The notes below the pieces were generated by a model, which ran no database searches, was not told the origin of the DNA, and saw only the letters and a program-made list of their open reading frames with translations. Shown piece after piece: positions 39,588 to 48,605 of a stretch of DNA of 54,498 nt. The stretch is from Candidatus Iainarchaeum sp. (GTDB lineage: Archaea; Iainarchaeota; Iainarchaeia; Iainarchaeales; Iainarchaeaceae), in NCBI GenBank assembly GCA_002687735.1, contig NZBD01000015.1:1-54498 (forward strand), given 5' to 3'. Within the stretch, counting starts at the first letter, position 1. Every line of letters begins with the position of its first letter. The position numbers and the translations under genes are program-made.

Positions 39588-40321
39588 ACATCATATTCTT
39601 TGTCTACTTTTTTGATGTTCATACCTTTAGAATCAATTTCTATTGGATGTAAATCTTCAGAATGCTTAGTTGCACGCATTTTTCTTATGTGAAGTGTTCT
39701 ATTGCTTCTTGTTCCTATTCCCATGTAGTGCAAGACTATTACTCCGTCAACAACATATTCTTCTATTCCGTATTTTCCGAATTTGTTTTCTCCTTCAGTT
39801 ACCTCTGAAGTTAACAGTGTTGTAACCCCTATTCTCATTAAAAGATAAGAGAGTTTCAGGATCGCGTTTCGGATTTCATTTTCGCTTTCATAATTCATGC
39901 CCATTGCAGGAATAGAGTCAATCACCAGTCTTTTTGCGCCTATTTTTTTTGTGGTGCGCATTATTTCAAGCAAAAGTTTGTCAATATCAAATCCTGTTGC
40001 CGGCATTGCAAATTCTTCTTCACTAGGAATTCCTATTTTTGCAAGGCTTCCATCAATAATCTGAATCATGTTGTCGTCTTCAAGTTTTCTCAAGTCCCAT
40101 CCGAACTTTTGCATATCCTGTCTTATAAGTTCGGGTCGTTCATCTAGTGTTACATAAATGCCCGGTTCCTTATATTTAGAAGCTCCTTCATAGAGATATT
40201 GAGCGCAGAAAATAGTTTTGCCTGTACCGCAAGCTCCTGACACTAACGTTGTTCGGCCTTCTGGAAAACCGCCTTCTATAAGCTTGTCTAATCCGTTTAT
40301 CCCTGTTTGGATTCTATTCAT
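39584..40321 (-). CDS. Single-domain KaiC-like RecA ATPase
   Basis: The 245-residue protein is one KaiC/RadA-like domain. It starts IQTGINGLDKLIEGGFPEG, has Walker A GACGTGKT near residue 35 and a Walker B-like RLVIDSIPAM, and ends in the usual IRKMRATKHSEDLHPIEI region. It lacks the N-terminal helical domain of the ATPase at 233. Such proteins act in archaeal regulation, often with surface structures, but their targets are largely unknown. The ATG at 40321 is preferred to a TTG at 40330. Confidence 0.85.
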   Translation of the reverse strand: MNRIQTGINGLDKLIEGGFPEGRTTLVSGACGTGKTIFCAQYLYEGASKYKEPGIYVTLDERPELIRQDMQKFGWDLRKLEDDNMIQIIDGSLAKIGIPSEEEFAMPATGFDIDKLLLEIMRTTKKIGAKRLVIDSIPAMGMNYESENEIRNAILKLSYLLMRIGVTTLLTSEVTEGENKFGKYGIEEYVVDGVIVLHYMGIGTRSNRTLHIRKMRATKHSEDLHPIEIDSKGMNIKKVDKEYDV

Positions 40322-40421
40322 TTTGGCCAAAGTATCACATTATAGTTTGCTTTGAACTTGTATTTATATCTTTTCAAATGCTTAAATTGTATTTATATTA
40401 ATTTATGTTCTAATAAAAATT

Positions 40422-41648
40422 ATGAAAAAATATTTGCTGGCTTTACTGTTAGTTTTGTTTGTACAACCGGCGTTTGCAGGTCAATTGTTAATTTTAGATG
40501 TATCAACCCACACTTCAATTCCTTCAACAATTTATGCAGGTGATTTAGTAGCAGTTAATGTTAATATTGATAATCTAAGCGGTGTCGGACAAGCAGCAAA
40601 TGATATTCATGTTTCATTACAGCTTAATGAAAATGATTTTGAAATAATAGATGTTGAGGAGAATATAGATTCGATAAAAGCTAAAGGATCAAAAACCGTT
40701 TCGGTTAGATTCAGAGTAAAAGAGGGCACTCTTCCAGGAGTTTATAAGCTGCCTGTGTCTATGGATTATTTTTCAGGGACGGATAAATTAAATCAGGTTG
40801 ATACTATCGATCTGCTAATAACTTCTTGCAACACTTTGAACATTTCTGAAATAGATTTAAGCAATTTTAAACCTCACATTAATGATTCACTTGTTGTTAC
40901 TGCAAATATTGAAAACAACTGTTCAACTGCAGCGAGAGACGTTGAAATAAGCCTGCTTCCGGTAACTAATACAACTATCGATCCGTTCATTGTCGCGGCT
41001 GATTCCATAAAAATCGGGGATATTCTTCCGGGAGAAGAGCAAAAAGCCAGATTTAATTTACAGATAACTAATAAGGTTGATACTCAAACATATGTTTTCT
41101 CAATAGATGCTAATTGTGATAGTTGCAAAACAGCATCCAATTCTTTTTCTTTCCAGGTTTTAGGAAGACCTGAACTTGTTTTTTCAAACATAGAGTACTC
41201 AGTTGAAAATGCTTTAGGAAATGATTCGCAAATAATGCAGGGAAGTTTGTTTACATTTTCAGTACAGCTTGATAATATTGGTGAAGAAAAAGCTAAGGCA
41301 GTCAGTATTTCTGTTGATTTTGATGAAGCTATTGTAGGAACCAGTAAATCATTCTTAGGAAACATTGACCCTGATGATTCAGGAGCAGCTATATTTAATT
41401 TAAGTACTGCTTTTGATGCAAACCCCGGAGAAACCCCGGGAACAATTACAGTTAATTATATTGATGAACTAGGTGTTGAGCAATCGTTTACAGAGAATTA
41501 TCCACTTTACATTAATGCAGCCCCTCCGACTAGTCCGATTGTTTGGATTTTCTTGCTTATACTAATTATTGTTGTATTAGCTTTGGTTTATTTCATAATT
41601 AAATTTGTTTTCAGACAATTAGCTCTTAGAAAGGCTCAATCACGATGA
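40422..41648 (+). CDS. Surface protein with CARDB/S-layer-like domains, COG1361-like
   Basis: The 408-residue protein has a signal peptide (MKKYLLALLLVLFVQPAFAG), three beta domains of the CARDB type found in archaeal S-layer-related proteins, a Pro-rich stretch and a C-terminal TM helix (about 372-395) with a basic tail. A CDSCK pair may form a disulfide. It overlaps the first permease gene by 4 nt, so it is probably the periplasmic-side partner of the ABC exporter-like complex. Confidence 0.78.
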   Translation: MKKYLLALLLVLFVQPAFAGQLLILDVSTHTSIPSTIYAGDLVAVNVNIDNLSGVGQAANDIHVSLQLNENDFEIIDVEENIDSIKAKGSKTVSVRFRVKEGTLPGVYKLPVSMDYFSGTDKLNQVDTIDLLITSCNTLNISEIDLSNFKPHINDSLVVTANIENNCSTAARDVEISLLPVTNTTIDPFIVAADSIKIGDILPGEEQKARFNLQITNKVDTQTYVFSIDANCDSCKTASNSFSFQVLGRPELVFSNIEYSVENALGNDSQIMQGSLFTFSVQLDNIGEEKAKAVSISVDFDEAIVGTSKSFLGNIDPDDSGAAIFNLSTAFDANPGETPGTITVNYIDELGVEQSFTENYPLYINAAPPTSPIVWIFLLILIIVVLALVYFIIKFVFRQLALRKAQSR

Positions 41649-42778
41649 TCAAATTATCCTTCTTTAACTTATTCAGAAGAAAAACCAGGACTTTTTTGTC
41701 ATTGGTTGGTATAGCTATTGGGGTTGCCGCAATAATCGTTCTTGTTTCTCTTGTTGACGGTTTCACGGAAGACTTTAATGATCTTGTAAGCGGTTTTAAA
41801 GCGATTAGTGTTTTTGAAAAAGATGTTCCTGACAATATTTTTTCAAAAATCGATGCTTCTTTTGTACAAAAAATGGAATCTATTTCAGGGGTGAAATACG
41901 CTGTCGCGGAAGTAGTCTTTATTCCGGAAAAGATTGATGGTGTTGCTTTGCTTGCAGCGCCAGGATCTGTTAGTGCTTTTGGGATTGATGCTAGAAAATA
42001 TTATTCCACTCCGCAAAGGGGTTTTATTGGCGATACTGAAAAAGGATTAAACCTTGACGGTTCTGATTTAGGTTATGTGGTTATAGGGAGTCAGCTTGCA
42101 GAGGATTATGGTAAGTTTGTTGGTTCTACAATAAAGATTAATGATACAAAGTTTCGTGTAAAAGGAATTTTAGAGGAAGGTTCTGATTTATTAGGGTCAT
42201 TGATTGTAATGAATATTGAAGATGCTCGTGAGGTAAGCGAGTTTCCAAGTGACAAAATCCAATCAATGTCTGTTTTCCTATCTGACCCCACACAGGATAA
42301 AAAAATAGCTAAGCTAATAGAATTAAAGTATGCTGATGATTTACAAGTTTATACTCAGCAAGACATCTCTGAGGAAATTGGCGGGGTTATGGATAGTTTG
42401 CGATTAATGGCGGTTGTAGTTGCTCTGGTTTCAAGTTTGGTTGCGGGAATTGGTATTGCCAATACTATTCTGATGAGTGTGCTTGAGCGTTTTAAGGAGA
42501 TTGGGGCTCTGAAGGCTGTGGGCTGGACTAACTCAAATGTAATGAAAATGATTCTTTACGAAGCTTTTTTCTTAGGGGTTATTGGAGGAGTATTAGGAAT
42601 AATCTTAGGGTTTATAGTTGATGAATTATTATCTTCTTTAGTAGGAATTAAATATTTAATTAGTCCATCTCTTTTAGTTACTAGTTTTTTGTTTGCAGTT
42701 GCACTCGGTTTAGTGTCAGGATTATATCCTGCTTATCAAGCATCCAAACTTGACCCTATTGAGGCTTTGAGGAGTTGA
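41645..42778 (+). CDS. MacB/FtsX-type ABC permease, first copy
   Basis: The 377-residue protein has an N-terminal TM helix (about 17-37), a MacB-like extracellular domain (about 45-250) and three C-terminal TM helices with the cytosolic loop VLERFKEIGALKAVGWTN that contacts the ATPase. It ends in LDPIEALRS, common to this family. MacB-type systems do not carry solutes through the membrane but transmit force to the outside or extrude proteins. It shares a 59-nt identical block with the second permease. Confidence 0.88.
   Translation: MIKLSFFNLFRRKTRTFLSLVGIAIGVAAIIVLVSLVDGFTEDFNDLVSGFKAISVFEKDVPDNIFSKIDASFVQKMESISGVKYAVAEVVFIPEKIDGVALLAAPGSVSAFGIDARKYYSTPQRGFIGDTEKGLNLDGSDLGYVVIGSQLAEDYGKFVGSTIKINDTKFRVKGILEEGSDLLGSLIVMNIEDAREVSEFPSDKIQSMSVFLSDPTQDKKIAKLIELKYADDLQVYTQQDISEEIGGVMDSLRLMAVVVALVSSLVAGIGIANTILMSVLERFKEIGALKAVGWTNSNVMKMILYEAFFLGVIGGVLGIILGFIVDELLSSLVGIKYLISPSLLVTSFLFAVALGLVSGLYPAYQASKLDPIEALRS
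42470..42528 (+). repeat. 59-nt block identical to 44322-44380
   Basis: Within the first permease gene, 59 consecutive bases encoding the coupling loop are identical to those in the second permease, including all third codon positions. Just outside, synonymous and replacement differences reappear. This is the pattern of gene conversion between paralogs. Confidence 0.9.
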
Positions 42779-42783
42779 AAAAA

Positions 42784-43497
42784 ATGAAAACACCCGTGAT
42801 AGAAGCAAAAAAAGTCGTGAAAGAGTATCACTTAGGTGAAACTATTGTGAGTGCTCTTGCAGGAGTCTCTTTAAAAATTTATGAAGGCGATTTTGTTGTT
42901 ATTGTTGGCCCAAGTGGTTCCGGAAAAAGTACGCTTATGCATCTTCTTGGAACTTTAGATCATCCAACAAGAGGAACGGTTTTGATTGACGGAGAGGATA
43001 TTAGTGAGCTTGATGACTGGGACTTAGCAATGCTCAGAAGAAAAAAAATCGGTTTTATTTTCCAGTCTTTTAATTTAATTCCTACTTTAAATTCTTTTGA
43101 GAATGTTATTATTCCAACTGAACCGCTTCCCGGAGACAAAGAGAAATTAGAGGATCGAGGTATTGCACTGCTGAAAAAAGTCGGTCTTGGTGATCGTTTA
43201 TTACATAAACCTGATGAGCTTTCAGGAGGGCAAAGACAAAGAGTTTCTATTTCAAGATCTTTGATTAATAATCCCGAAATTATTTTTGCTGATGAACCAA
43301 CGGGAAATCTTGATTCTGTTACTGGAAGGCAGATAATAGATTTGATGTATGAATTAAACACTAAAGAAAACAAAACATTTGTTCTTGTAACTCACGATGA
43401 AACCCTGCTTAAATATGCTACAAAAAAAGTTTTCATTTTAGACGGTAAAATTACCAAGGTTGTGGAAAATCCCCGATCTAAAAAGGTGTCAAAGTGA
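42784..43497 (+). CDS. ABC transporter ATPase, MacB/LolD type
   Basis: The 237-residue ATPase has Walker A GPSGSGKST, the Q-loop, signature LSGGQRQRVSISRSL and Walker B IIFADEPTGNLD, with the TH switch in LVTHDETL. The EPTGNLDS sequence is typical of the MacB/LolD/FtsE group. The ATG at 42784 has ggag nine nt upstream; a TTG at 42775 overlaps the previous stop. It lies between two permease genes, so a heterodimeric exporter with this ATPase as both nucleotide-binding halves is likely. Confidence 0.92.
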   Translation: MKTPVIEAKKVVKEYHLGETIVSALAGVSLKIYEGDFVVIVGPSGSGKSTLMHLLGTLDHPTRGTVLIDGEDISELDDWDLAMLRRKKIGFIFQSFNLIPTLNSFENVIIPTEPLPGDKEKLEDRGIALLKKVGLGDRLLHKPDELSGGQRQRVSISRSLINNPEIIFADEPTGNLDSVTGRQIIDLMYELNTKENKTFVLVTHDETLLKYATKKVFILDGKITKVVENPRSKKVSK

Positions 43498-44630
43498 TAA
43501 AGTTTAGTTTGGTTAATCTCTCAAGACATAAAGTAAGAACTTTTCTTTCAATTCTTGGAATAATGGTCGGGGTAGCTTCTTTGATTGCTCTTGTTTCAAT
43601 TGTTGATGGTATAAAGTTTGATATTAATGAGGCTTTAAGCAGTGCACAAGGTGCCAGAGTTATGCCAATTAATGCCACTAGCCCTGTTTTTACTTCAATG
43701 GATGAGGATTGGAAAGCTAAGTTAGAAAACATTCGAGGAGTGAAGACTGCTTCTGGAACTATAATCCAGCTCGTCAGTTCCATTGAAGGGGAAAAGACTC
43801 CTCTTACAAGCCAATTGCAGCTTGTTGGTGTTGATGTTAGTGATATTGCCAGTGCAAGCAATTCCGGTTTTGATGGTACGCTTCTTTCAGGAAGAGATTT
43901 GAAAACAACTGATGCAGGAAAAAAAGTTGTCATGCTTGGAGAAGCACTTGCTGATGAGCATGATAAGTTTGCAGGTTCAAAAATAAAAGTTAATGATGTT
44001 CCATTGAGAGTAATAGGCATTTTTACCACTGGCTCTGACTTGCTTGACACCACATTGGTAATGCCTTTAGAAACAGCCAGAGATATTACTGATTTTAGTT
44101 CTGATAAAGTAAGTTTCTTTATTGTTTCAGTAATCAATCCGGCTGATGATAAGATTGTTGTTGAAAAAATAAATCTTCTTTATGGTGATGATTTAAAAGC
44201 TACTTCTTTGAGCGATTTTTCATCTCAGTTCAATACAATTATTGATGGAATAACTCTTCTTGTTATAGTTATTGCGTCCATTGCGTCATTTGTAGCTGCA
44301 ATTGGAATAATCAATACGATGCTGATGAGTGTGCTTGAGCGTTTTAAGGAGATTGGGGCTCTGAAGGCTGTGGGCTGGACCAATTCAAACATAATGAAAA
44401 TGATTGTTTATGAGTCAACATTTATAGGTATATTCGGAGGAATTTTAGGAGTTATTTTAGGAATCATTTCCTCTAATTTTGTACAGGCTTTTGGATTAAC
44501 CACCCTAGTAACCCCGTATTTGTTGTTAGGGTCATTTTTAGGCGCTGTTATTGTTGGTTTGATTGCAGGTATTTATCCTGCAATCAATGCTTCAAGAATG
44601 GATCCGGTTGATGCTTTAAGAGCAGAGTAA
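43494..44630 (+). CDS. MacB/FtsX-type ABC permease, second copy
   Basis: The 378-residue protein is organised like the first permease: N-terminal TM, MacB-like extracellular domain and three C-terminal TM helices with the coupling loop VLERFKEIGALKAVGWTN, ending MDPVDALRAE. Outside the shared block the two are clearly diverged. Its GTG or ATG-type start overlaps the ATPase gene by 4 nt (start GTG at 43494). Both permeases together would form the membrane core of the exporter-like complex. Confidence 0.88.
   Translation: MIKFSLVNLSRHKVRTFLSILGIMVGVASLIALVSIVDGIKFDINEALSSAQGARVMPINATSPVFTSMDEDWKAKLENIRGVKTASGTIIQLVSSIEGEKTPLTSQLQLVGVDVSDIASASNSGFDGTLLSGRDLKTTDAGKKVVMLGEALADEHDKFAGSKIKVNDVPLRVIGIFTTGSDLLDTTLVMPLETARDITDFSSDKVSFFIVSVINPADDKIVVEKINLLYGDDLKATSLSDFSSQFNTIIDGITLLVIVIASIASFVAAIGIINTMLMSVLERFKEIGALKAVGWTNSNIMKMIVYESTFIGIFGGILGVILGIISSNFVQAFGLTTLVTPYLLLGSFLGAVIVGLIAGIYPAINASRMDPVDALRAE
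44322..44380 (+). repeat. 59-nt block identical to 42470-42528
   Basis: This is the second copy of the identical block, in the second permease gene. It encodes the same coupling-loop residues with the same codons. Confidence 0.9.
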
Positions 44631-46481
44631 TTATTCTCTGTAAACGTTAGTAACTCCTTTTACTTTTGAAATTTTTTTAAATAATTTTTCTAATTGAGAA
44701 ATATTTTTTATTTTCAAACTGAATTTACATTGTACTGTATTGTTCGGGGCAATTTTAACATTTGCAGAGCTAACTCCTAGGTTGGTTTTTGAAATAACTT
44801 CAAGTAAATCTTTCAATAATCCCAAGCGATCAGAAGCTTTTACTATTAGTTCTGTTTTATAAGTGCTTTCTGAACCGTGCCACGAAACCCCGATAAGTGT
44901 GCCTTTAGATTCACTAGCTTCTTCACAGTCAATCCTATGAACCGATATTTTTCTTTTAGTTGTTTTCAAACCTACAATATCGTCTCCCGGAACAGGAGAA
45001 CAGCATTTAGCAAGTCTAATTTTTTTATCGCTAATTTTTATTTTCTGTGCAACTTTTTTATCTAGCAATGGTGCTGTTTTAGATTTTTGAATTTGTAGTT
45101 TAGCTCTTATTTTCTGTTTAGCTTTTGAGGTTTTCACAAAACTAAGCCAACTCATTTTCGGGCCTTGTTTTTGAGAAGTAGCTATTTCAACAATATCGCT
45201 ATTTTTTATAATTGCGTGTAAAGAAACAATATCGCCGTTTATTTTTGCGTTTTGACAATGGTTTCCAACATCAGAATGAACTGCGTATGCAAAATCAATT
45301 ACTGTTGCTCCTTCAGGTAACTCAATAACTTGGCCTTTTGGAGTTAGCGCAAAAATTTCTTTATCAAATATGCTAGTTTCGGTTTGATCACTAGATGTTT
45401 TTTGCCAGTCTAAAATCTGTTTTACCCATTCAATTTTTTTGTCAAATTTGGAGTCCTTTTCCCCTCCTTTGTAAAGCCAATGTGAAGCCATTCCATATTC
45501 TGAAGCGTCATGCATTTCTTTTGTTTTTATTTGAATCTCAATAGGATTTCCCATGTGGCTTTGAATCGCGGCATGCAATGCTTTGTAACTATTTCCTTTT
45601 GGTTTTACAATATAATCATCAAATTCTCCGGGAATCGGTTTCCAGGAACTATGGATAATTCCAAGTACCTCATAACAATCTTTTACTGAATCAGTTATGA
45701 CTCTTAATGCAATCAAATCATAGATTTTGTTTAATCCCACTTTCTTTCTTTCCATTTTTTTGTAGGTGCTGTAGATTGTTTTTATTCTGCCGGAAATTTC
45801 GTAATTAATTTTTTCTTTTTTAAGTTCTTTTTCTAATTTTTCTTTTGTTTTTTTAATATCCTGAGTAACACCTTTAACCGTTTTATTAACCGCGTTACTA
45901 ATGAAAGAATAAGTTTTAGGGTCAGAATATTTGAATGCTAGTTCATTTAGTTCAGAACTAATCGGGTATATTCCTATTTTATGTGCTAAAGGTGCAAATA
46001 TTTCCTGTACTTCTAAAATAAAGTTCTCTTTGTCTTCTATTTGGGTTTCAGAAAGTTTTCTAAGAGTAATAAGAATATCTGAAAGAAACAGTATAACAAC
46101 ATTCGGATTTGCCGATACAACCACTAAAAGTTTTTTTCTGGACTCTTCCTTATTTTCCGATTTTACCTGTAATGCTTTTTCAAAACGAATTTCAGAATCC
46201 AGCAGACTTGTAACATTTTCTCCAAATTCTTTTTCTACTTTTTCTATGTATTTTTCGATGTTTTTTGGCGGATGAATCAGACCGGCCAATACAACATCTT
46301 TTTTTTGTTTAAGGCTAAGTAAGAGAGTCGCTAATTCCATGCCTTGGGTTAAACAAATGCTTTTTTTGGGACTTTCATCACAGGCCTTTAAAATAAACTC
46401 TATTCCTTTTTCTGCCTCTTTAACAGAGCCAAATTCAGATTCAAATTTTTTAAGGAAGTCCCTCTTCAAGTCAGATTCCAT
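44631..46481 (-). CDS. relA: Long RelA/SpoT homolog: (p)ppGpp synthetase with degenerate hydrolase domain
   Basis: The 616-residue protein has the full long-RSH order: HD region (about 20-170), synthetase (230-345), TGS (372-440), a Cys-containing KCCSPVPGDD region near 490 and ACT (543-616). The synthetase keeps GRIKTIYSTYKKM, YDLIALRV, the EFDDY segment and EIQIKTKEMHDASEYG. The HD residues are lost: LIHPPKN replaces LLHDVVED and the first His is Gln. EFDD matches the ExDD form of monofunctional RelA. It should make (p)ppGpp from GTP/GDP and ATP but not degrade it. Archaeal long RSH proteins are uncommon. Confidence 0.92.
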   Translation of the reverse strand: MESDLKRDFLKKFESEFGSVKEAEKGIEFILKACDESPKKSICLTQGMELATLLLSLKQKKDVVLAGLIHPPKNIEKYIEKVEKEFGENVTSLLDSEIRFEKALQVKSENKEESRKKLLVVVSANPNVVILFLSDILITLRKLSETQIEDKENFILEVQEIFAPLAHKIGIYPISSELNELAFKYSDPKTYSFISNAVNKTVKGVTQDIKKTKEKLEKELKKEKINYEISGRIKTIYSTYKKMERKKVGLNKIYDLIALRVITDSVKDCYEVLGIIHSSWKPIPGEFDDYIVKPKGNSYKALHAAIQSHMGNPIEIQIKTKEMHDASEYGMASHWLYKGGEKDSKFDKKIEWVKQILDWQKTSSDQTETSIFDKEIFALTPKGQVIELPEGATVIDFAYAVHSDVGNHCQNAKINGDIVSLHAIIKNSDIVEIATSQKQGPKMSWLSFVKTSKAKQKIRAKLQIQKSKTAPLLDKKVAQKIKISDKKIRLAKCCSPVPGDDIVGLKTTKRKISVHRIDCEEASESKGTLIGVSWHGSESTYKTELIVKASDRLGLLKDLLEVISKTNLGVSSANVKIAPNNTVQCKFSLKIKNISQLEKLFKKISKVKGVTNVYRE

Positions 46482-46578
46482 AATACTATTTTGCTATGTC
46501 ATTATTATAGGATTAATCCTATTTTTGCCTTCAGGTAATCTTTAAATACTAGCATTCGTTTCCTATAACTGAAACCCT

Positions 46579-47535
46579 ATGATTCAGTCAATAATTGTGC
46601 CAGAGAATGGCAAAGTAAAAAATATTACTTCTGCACAGCTTTCTGATGTAAAAAATAAGACCTTTGTTTGGATAGATGTAGAGGATCCGACAGAGGAAGA
46701 TTTTGAATTTTTAAGGAAGAATTTTCCTTTACATCCTTTAGCATCCGATCCTGTTTTTGAATCAAGGTTAAGGCCTAAAATAATAGATTTTCAACAGCAC
46801 TTATTATTAGTTTTTCATGAGCCACTTATGGAACAGGGAAAACTTTCTTTTTCAAGAGCGATCTTTTTTATCGGAAAAGATTTTCTTATCACAGTACACA
46901 ACCAAAGTTTACCTTCAATTGATGCTATTAAAGAGTTAGTAAACAGCAGCCCGAAAGTTTTGAAAAAAGGATCCTCTTTTTTAGTTTATGATTTGCTTGA
47001 CCAGATTGTTGATAATTATTTTCCGATTTTGGATGAACTTGATGATGAAATTGATAATTTAGAAAGTAAAATGTTTTTAAGAGACGGAAAAGATACTTTG
47101 AGAAAAGTTTTTTCATTAAAACGTAAAATTCTTGAACTAAAAAGAAAAATTTCCCCTGTAAGAGAAGTTCTTTCAGCTCTATCTAGACATGAGTCAAAAA
47201 TAATTGATAAAAACGCATTGATTTATTTTAGAGATGTTTATGATCATGCAATAAGGATTTCTGATACTATTGATATTTATCGAGACCTATTAACCAGTAT
47301 TTTGGAGGTTCACATTTCTTTACAATCAAATAAGTTGAATGAGGTTATGAAAGTTCTTACTGTAATAGCCACAATAATGATGCCGTTAACTCTCATCACT
47401 GGTTTTTATGGGATGAATATTGTTTTTCCAGAGGTTGAGCTCTTTAATGCAGACTCTTACTTTTTTATTTTGTTCCTAATGCTAATAGTTTCAGGTATGC
47501 TGATAATGTATTTTAGAAAGAAAAAGTGGTTATAG
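46579..47535 (+). CDS. corA: CorA-family magnesium transporter
   Basis: The 318-residue protein has the large cytosolic N-terminal funnel domain, a long coiled helix and two C-terminal TM helices with the selectivity motif YGMN in TGFYGMNIVFP near residue 277. It forms a homopentameric Mg2+ (or Co2+/Ni2+) channel in the cytoplasmic membrane. The C-terminus ends RKKKWL, typical for the family. Its stop overlaps the TIM start by 1 nt. Confidence 0.93.
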   Translation: MIQSIIVPENGKVKNITSAQLSDVKNKTFVWIDVEDPTEEDFEFLRKNFPLHPLASDPVFESRLRPKIIDFQQHLLLVFHEPLMEQGKLSFSRAIFFIGKDFLITVHNQSLPSIDAIKELVNSSPKVLKKGSSFLVYDLLDQIVDNYFPILDELDDEIDNLESKMFLRDGKDTLRKVFSLKRKILELKRKISPVREVLSALSRHESKIIDKNALIYFRDVYDHAIRISDTIDIYRDLLTSILEVHISLQSNKLNEVMKVLTVIATIMMPLTLITGFYGMNIVFPEVELFNADSYFFILFLMLIVSGMLIMYFRKKKWL

Positions 47536-48200
47536 TGAAAAATTATTTATTTGTAAATTTCAAAACTTACGAGGAAGCTTCCGGAGATAAGGCTTTAGCT
47601 CTTGCAAAGCTGATTTCAGGCCAGTTTACCGGAGAAGTAGAAATAATACCGGTTGCCCAGTCTCTTGACTTAAAAGAGATTGCCTCAAATGTTTCGCTTA
47701 AAGTTTTTGCTCAACACATTGACCCAATTTCTTTCGGTTCTAATACAGGGAAAATTCTTCCTGAAGCAGTTAAGTCTGCAGGTGCTGTTGGAACTGTTCT
47801 TAATCATGCGGAAAACAAAGTTGAAAATGATTTTATTGAAAAAGCAGTTCAAAGATGTAAAGAAGTTGGTCTTACAATAATGCTTTGTGCAGAAAATTTA
47901 GAAAGAGCCAAACAATTAGCTACATTTAATCCTGATTTTATTGCTGTTGAACCCCCGGAACTTATAGGCGGAGATATTAGTGTTAGTACCGCTAATCCTG
48001 AGTTGATTTCAGATTCAGTGAAAGCAATTCATGAAGTAAACAAAGAAATAATTGTAATAACCGGAGCCGGCGTAAAAAATTCTGAGGATGTCAAAAAAGC
48101 AGTTGAACTTGGTTGCCAAGGGGTTTTTGTTGCATCAGGAATAGTTTCAGCCAAAGATAAAGAAAAGGCTATTAAAGAATTGTTAAAAGGCTTCAGATAA
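47535..48200 (+). CDS. tpiA: Triosephosphate isomerase, archaeal type
   Basis: The enzyme interconverts dihydroxyacetone phosphate and glyceraldehyde 3-phosphate. Archaeal features are the short length (about 221 residues) and the motifs FVNFKTYEE, GTVLNHAEN (catalytic His) and AVEPPELIGG (catalytic Glu), with a phosphate-binding ITGAGVKNSEDV and FVASGIV at the end. The GTG at 47535 overlaps the corA stop; an alternative GTG lies at 47526. The 3' end overlaps the convergent sufU by 8 nt. Confidence 0.93.
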   Translation: MKNYLFVNFKTYEEASGDKALALAKLISGQFTGEVEIIPVAQSLDLKEIASNVSLKVFAQHIDPISFGSNTGKILPEAVKSAGAVGTVLNHAENKVENDFIEKAVQRCKEVGLTIMLCAENLERAKQLATFNPDFIAVEPPELIGGDISVSTANPELISDSVKAIHEVNKEIIVITGAGVKNSEDVKKAVELGCQGVFVASGIVSAKDKEKAIKELLKGFR

Positions 48201-48603
48201 CAATTCCCTTAATTATTGTGGGTTTACTTTCATTTTTTTCGTAAGCTTCAATACCCTGTTTAAGCACCATAAAACCCAGTAAAGCACATTTTATTCGTGT
48301 TTGAATTATGTTTCCTAATTCATCAAAGAAATCTTCCCTTGAAATTTTTTTAGCCTGTTGAACATTTCTTCCTTTAACCATTTCAGTAATAATGGATGAA
48401 GAAGCAACACTAATAGCGCATCCAGAACCAGTAAACTTGACGTCTTCTATAACATCATCCTTAATTCGCATGGTAAATTCAACCTGATCACCACAGCTAG
48501 GATTACCCCCGCTGACATCTATCTCTGGTTTAGTTATGTTTCCCTTATTTACAGGATTCTTATATAAATCCAGAATTATTTCCGTGTAAATTTCCCCAAC
48601 CAT
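48193..48603 (-). CDS. sufU: SufU/IscU-type Fe-S scaffold or sulfur acceptor
   Basis: The 136-residue protein has the three conserved Cys of the IscU/SufU fold: C37 in NPSCGD, C62 in GSGCAIS and C106 in RIKCALLG, with Asp39 after the first. In Suf systems it takes sulfur from SufS and passes it to SufBCD. It is the last gene of the suf operon and starts 2 nt after the SufS stop. Confidence 0.92.
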   Translation of the reverse strand: MVGEIYTEIILDLYKNPVNKGNITKPEIDVSGGNPSCGDQVEFTMRIKDDVIEDVKFTGSGCAISVASSSIITEMVKGRNVQQAKKISREDFFDELGNIIQTRIKCALLGFMVLKQGIEAYEKNESKPTIIKGIVI

Positions 48604-48605
48604 GT

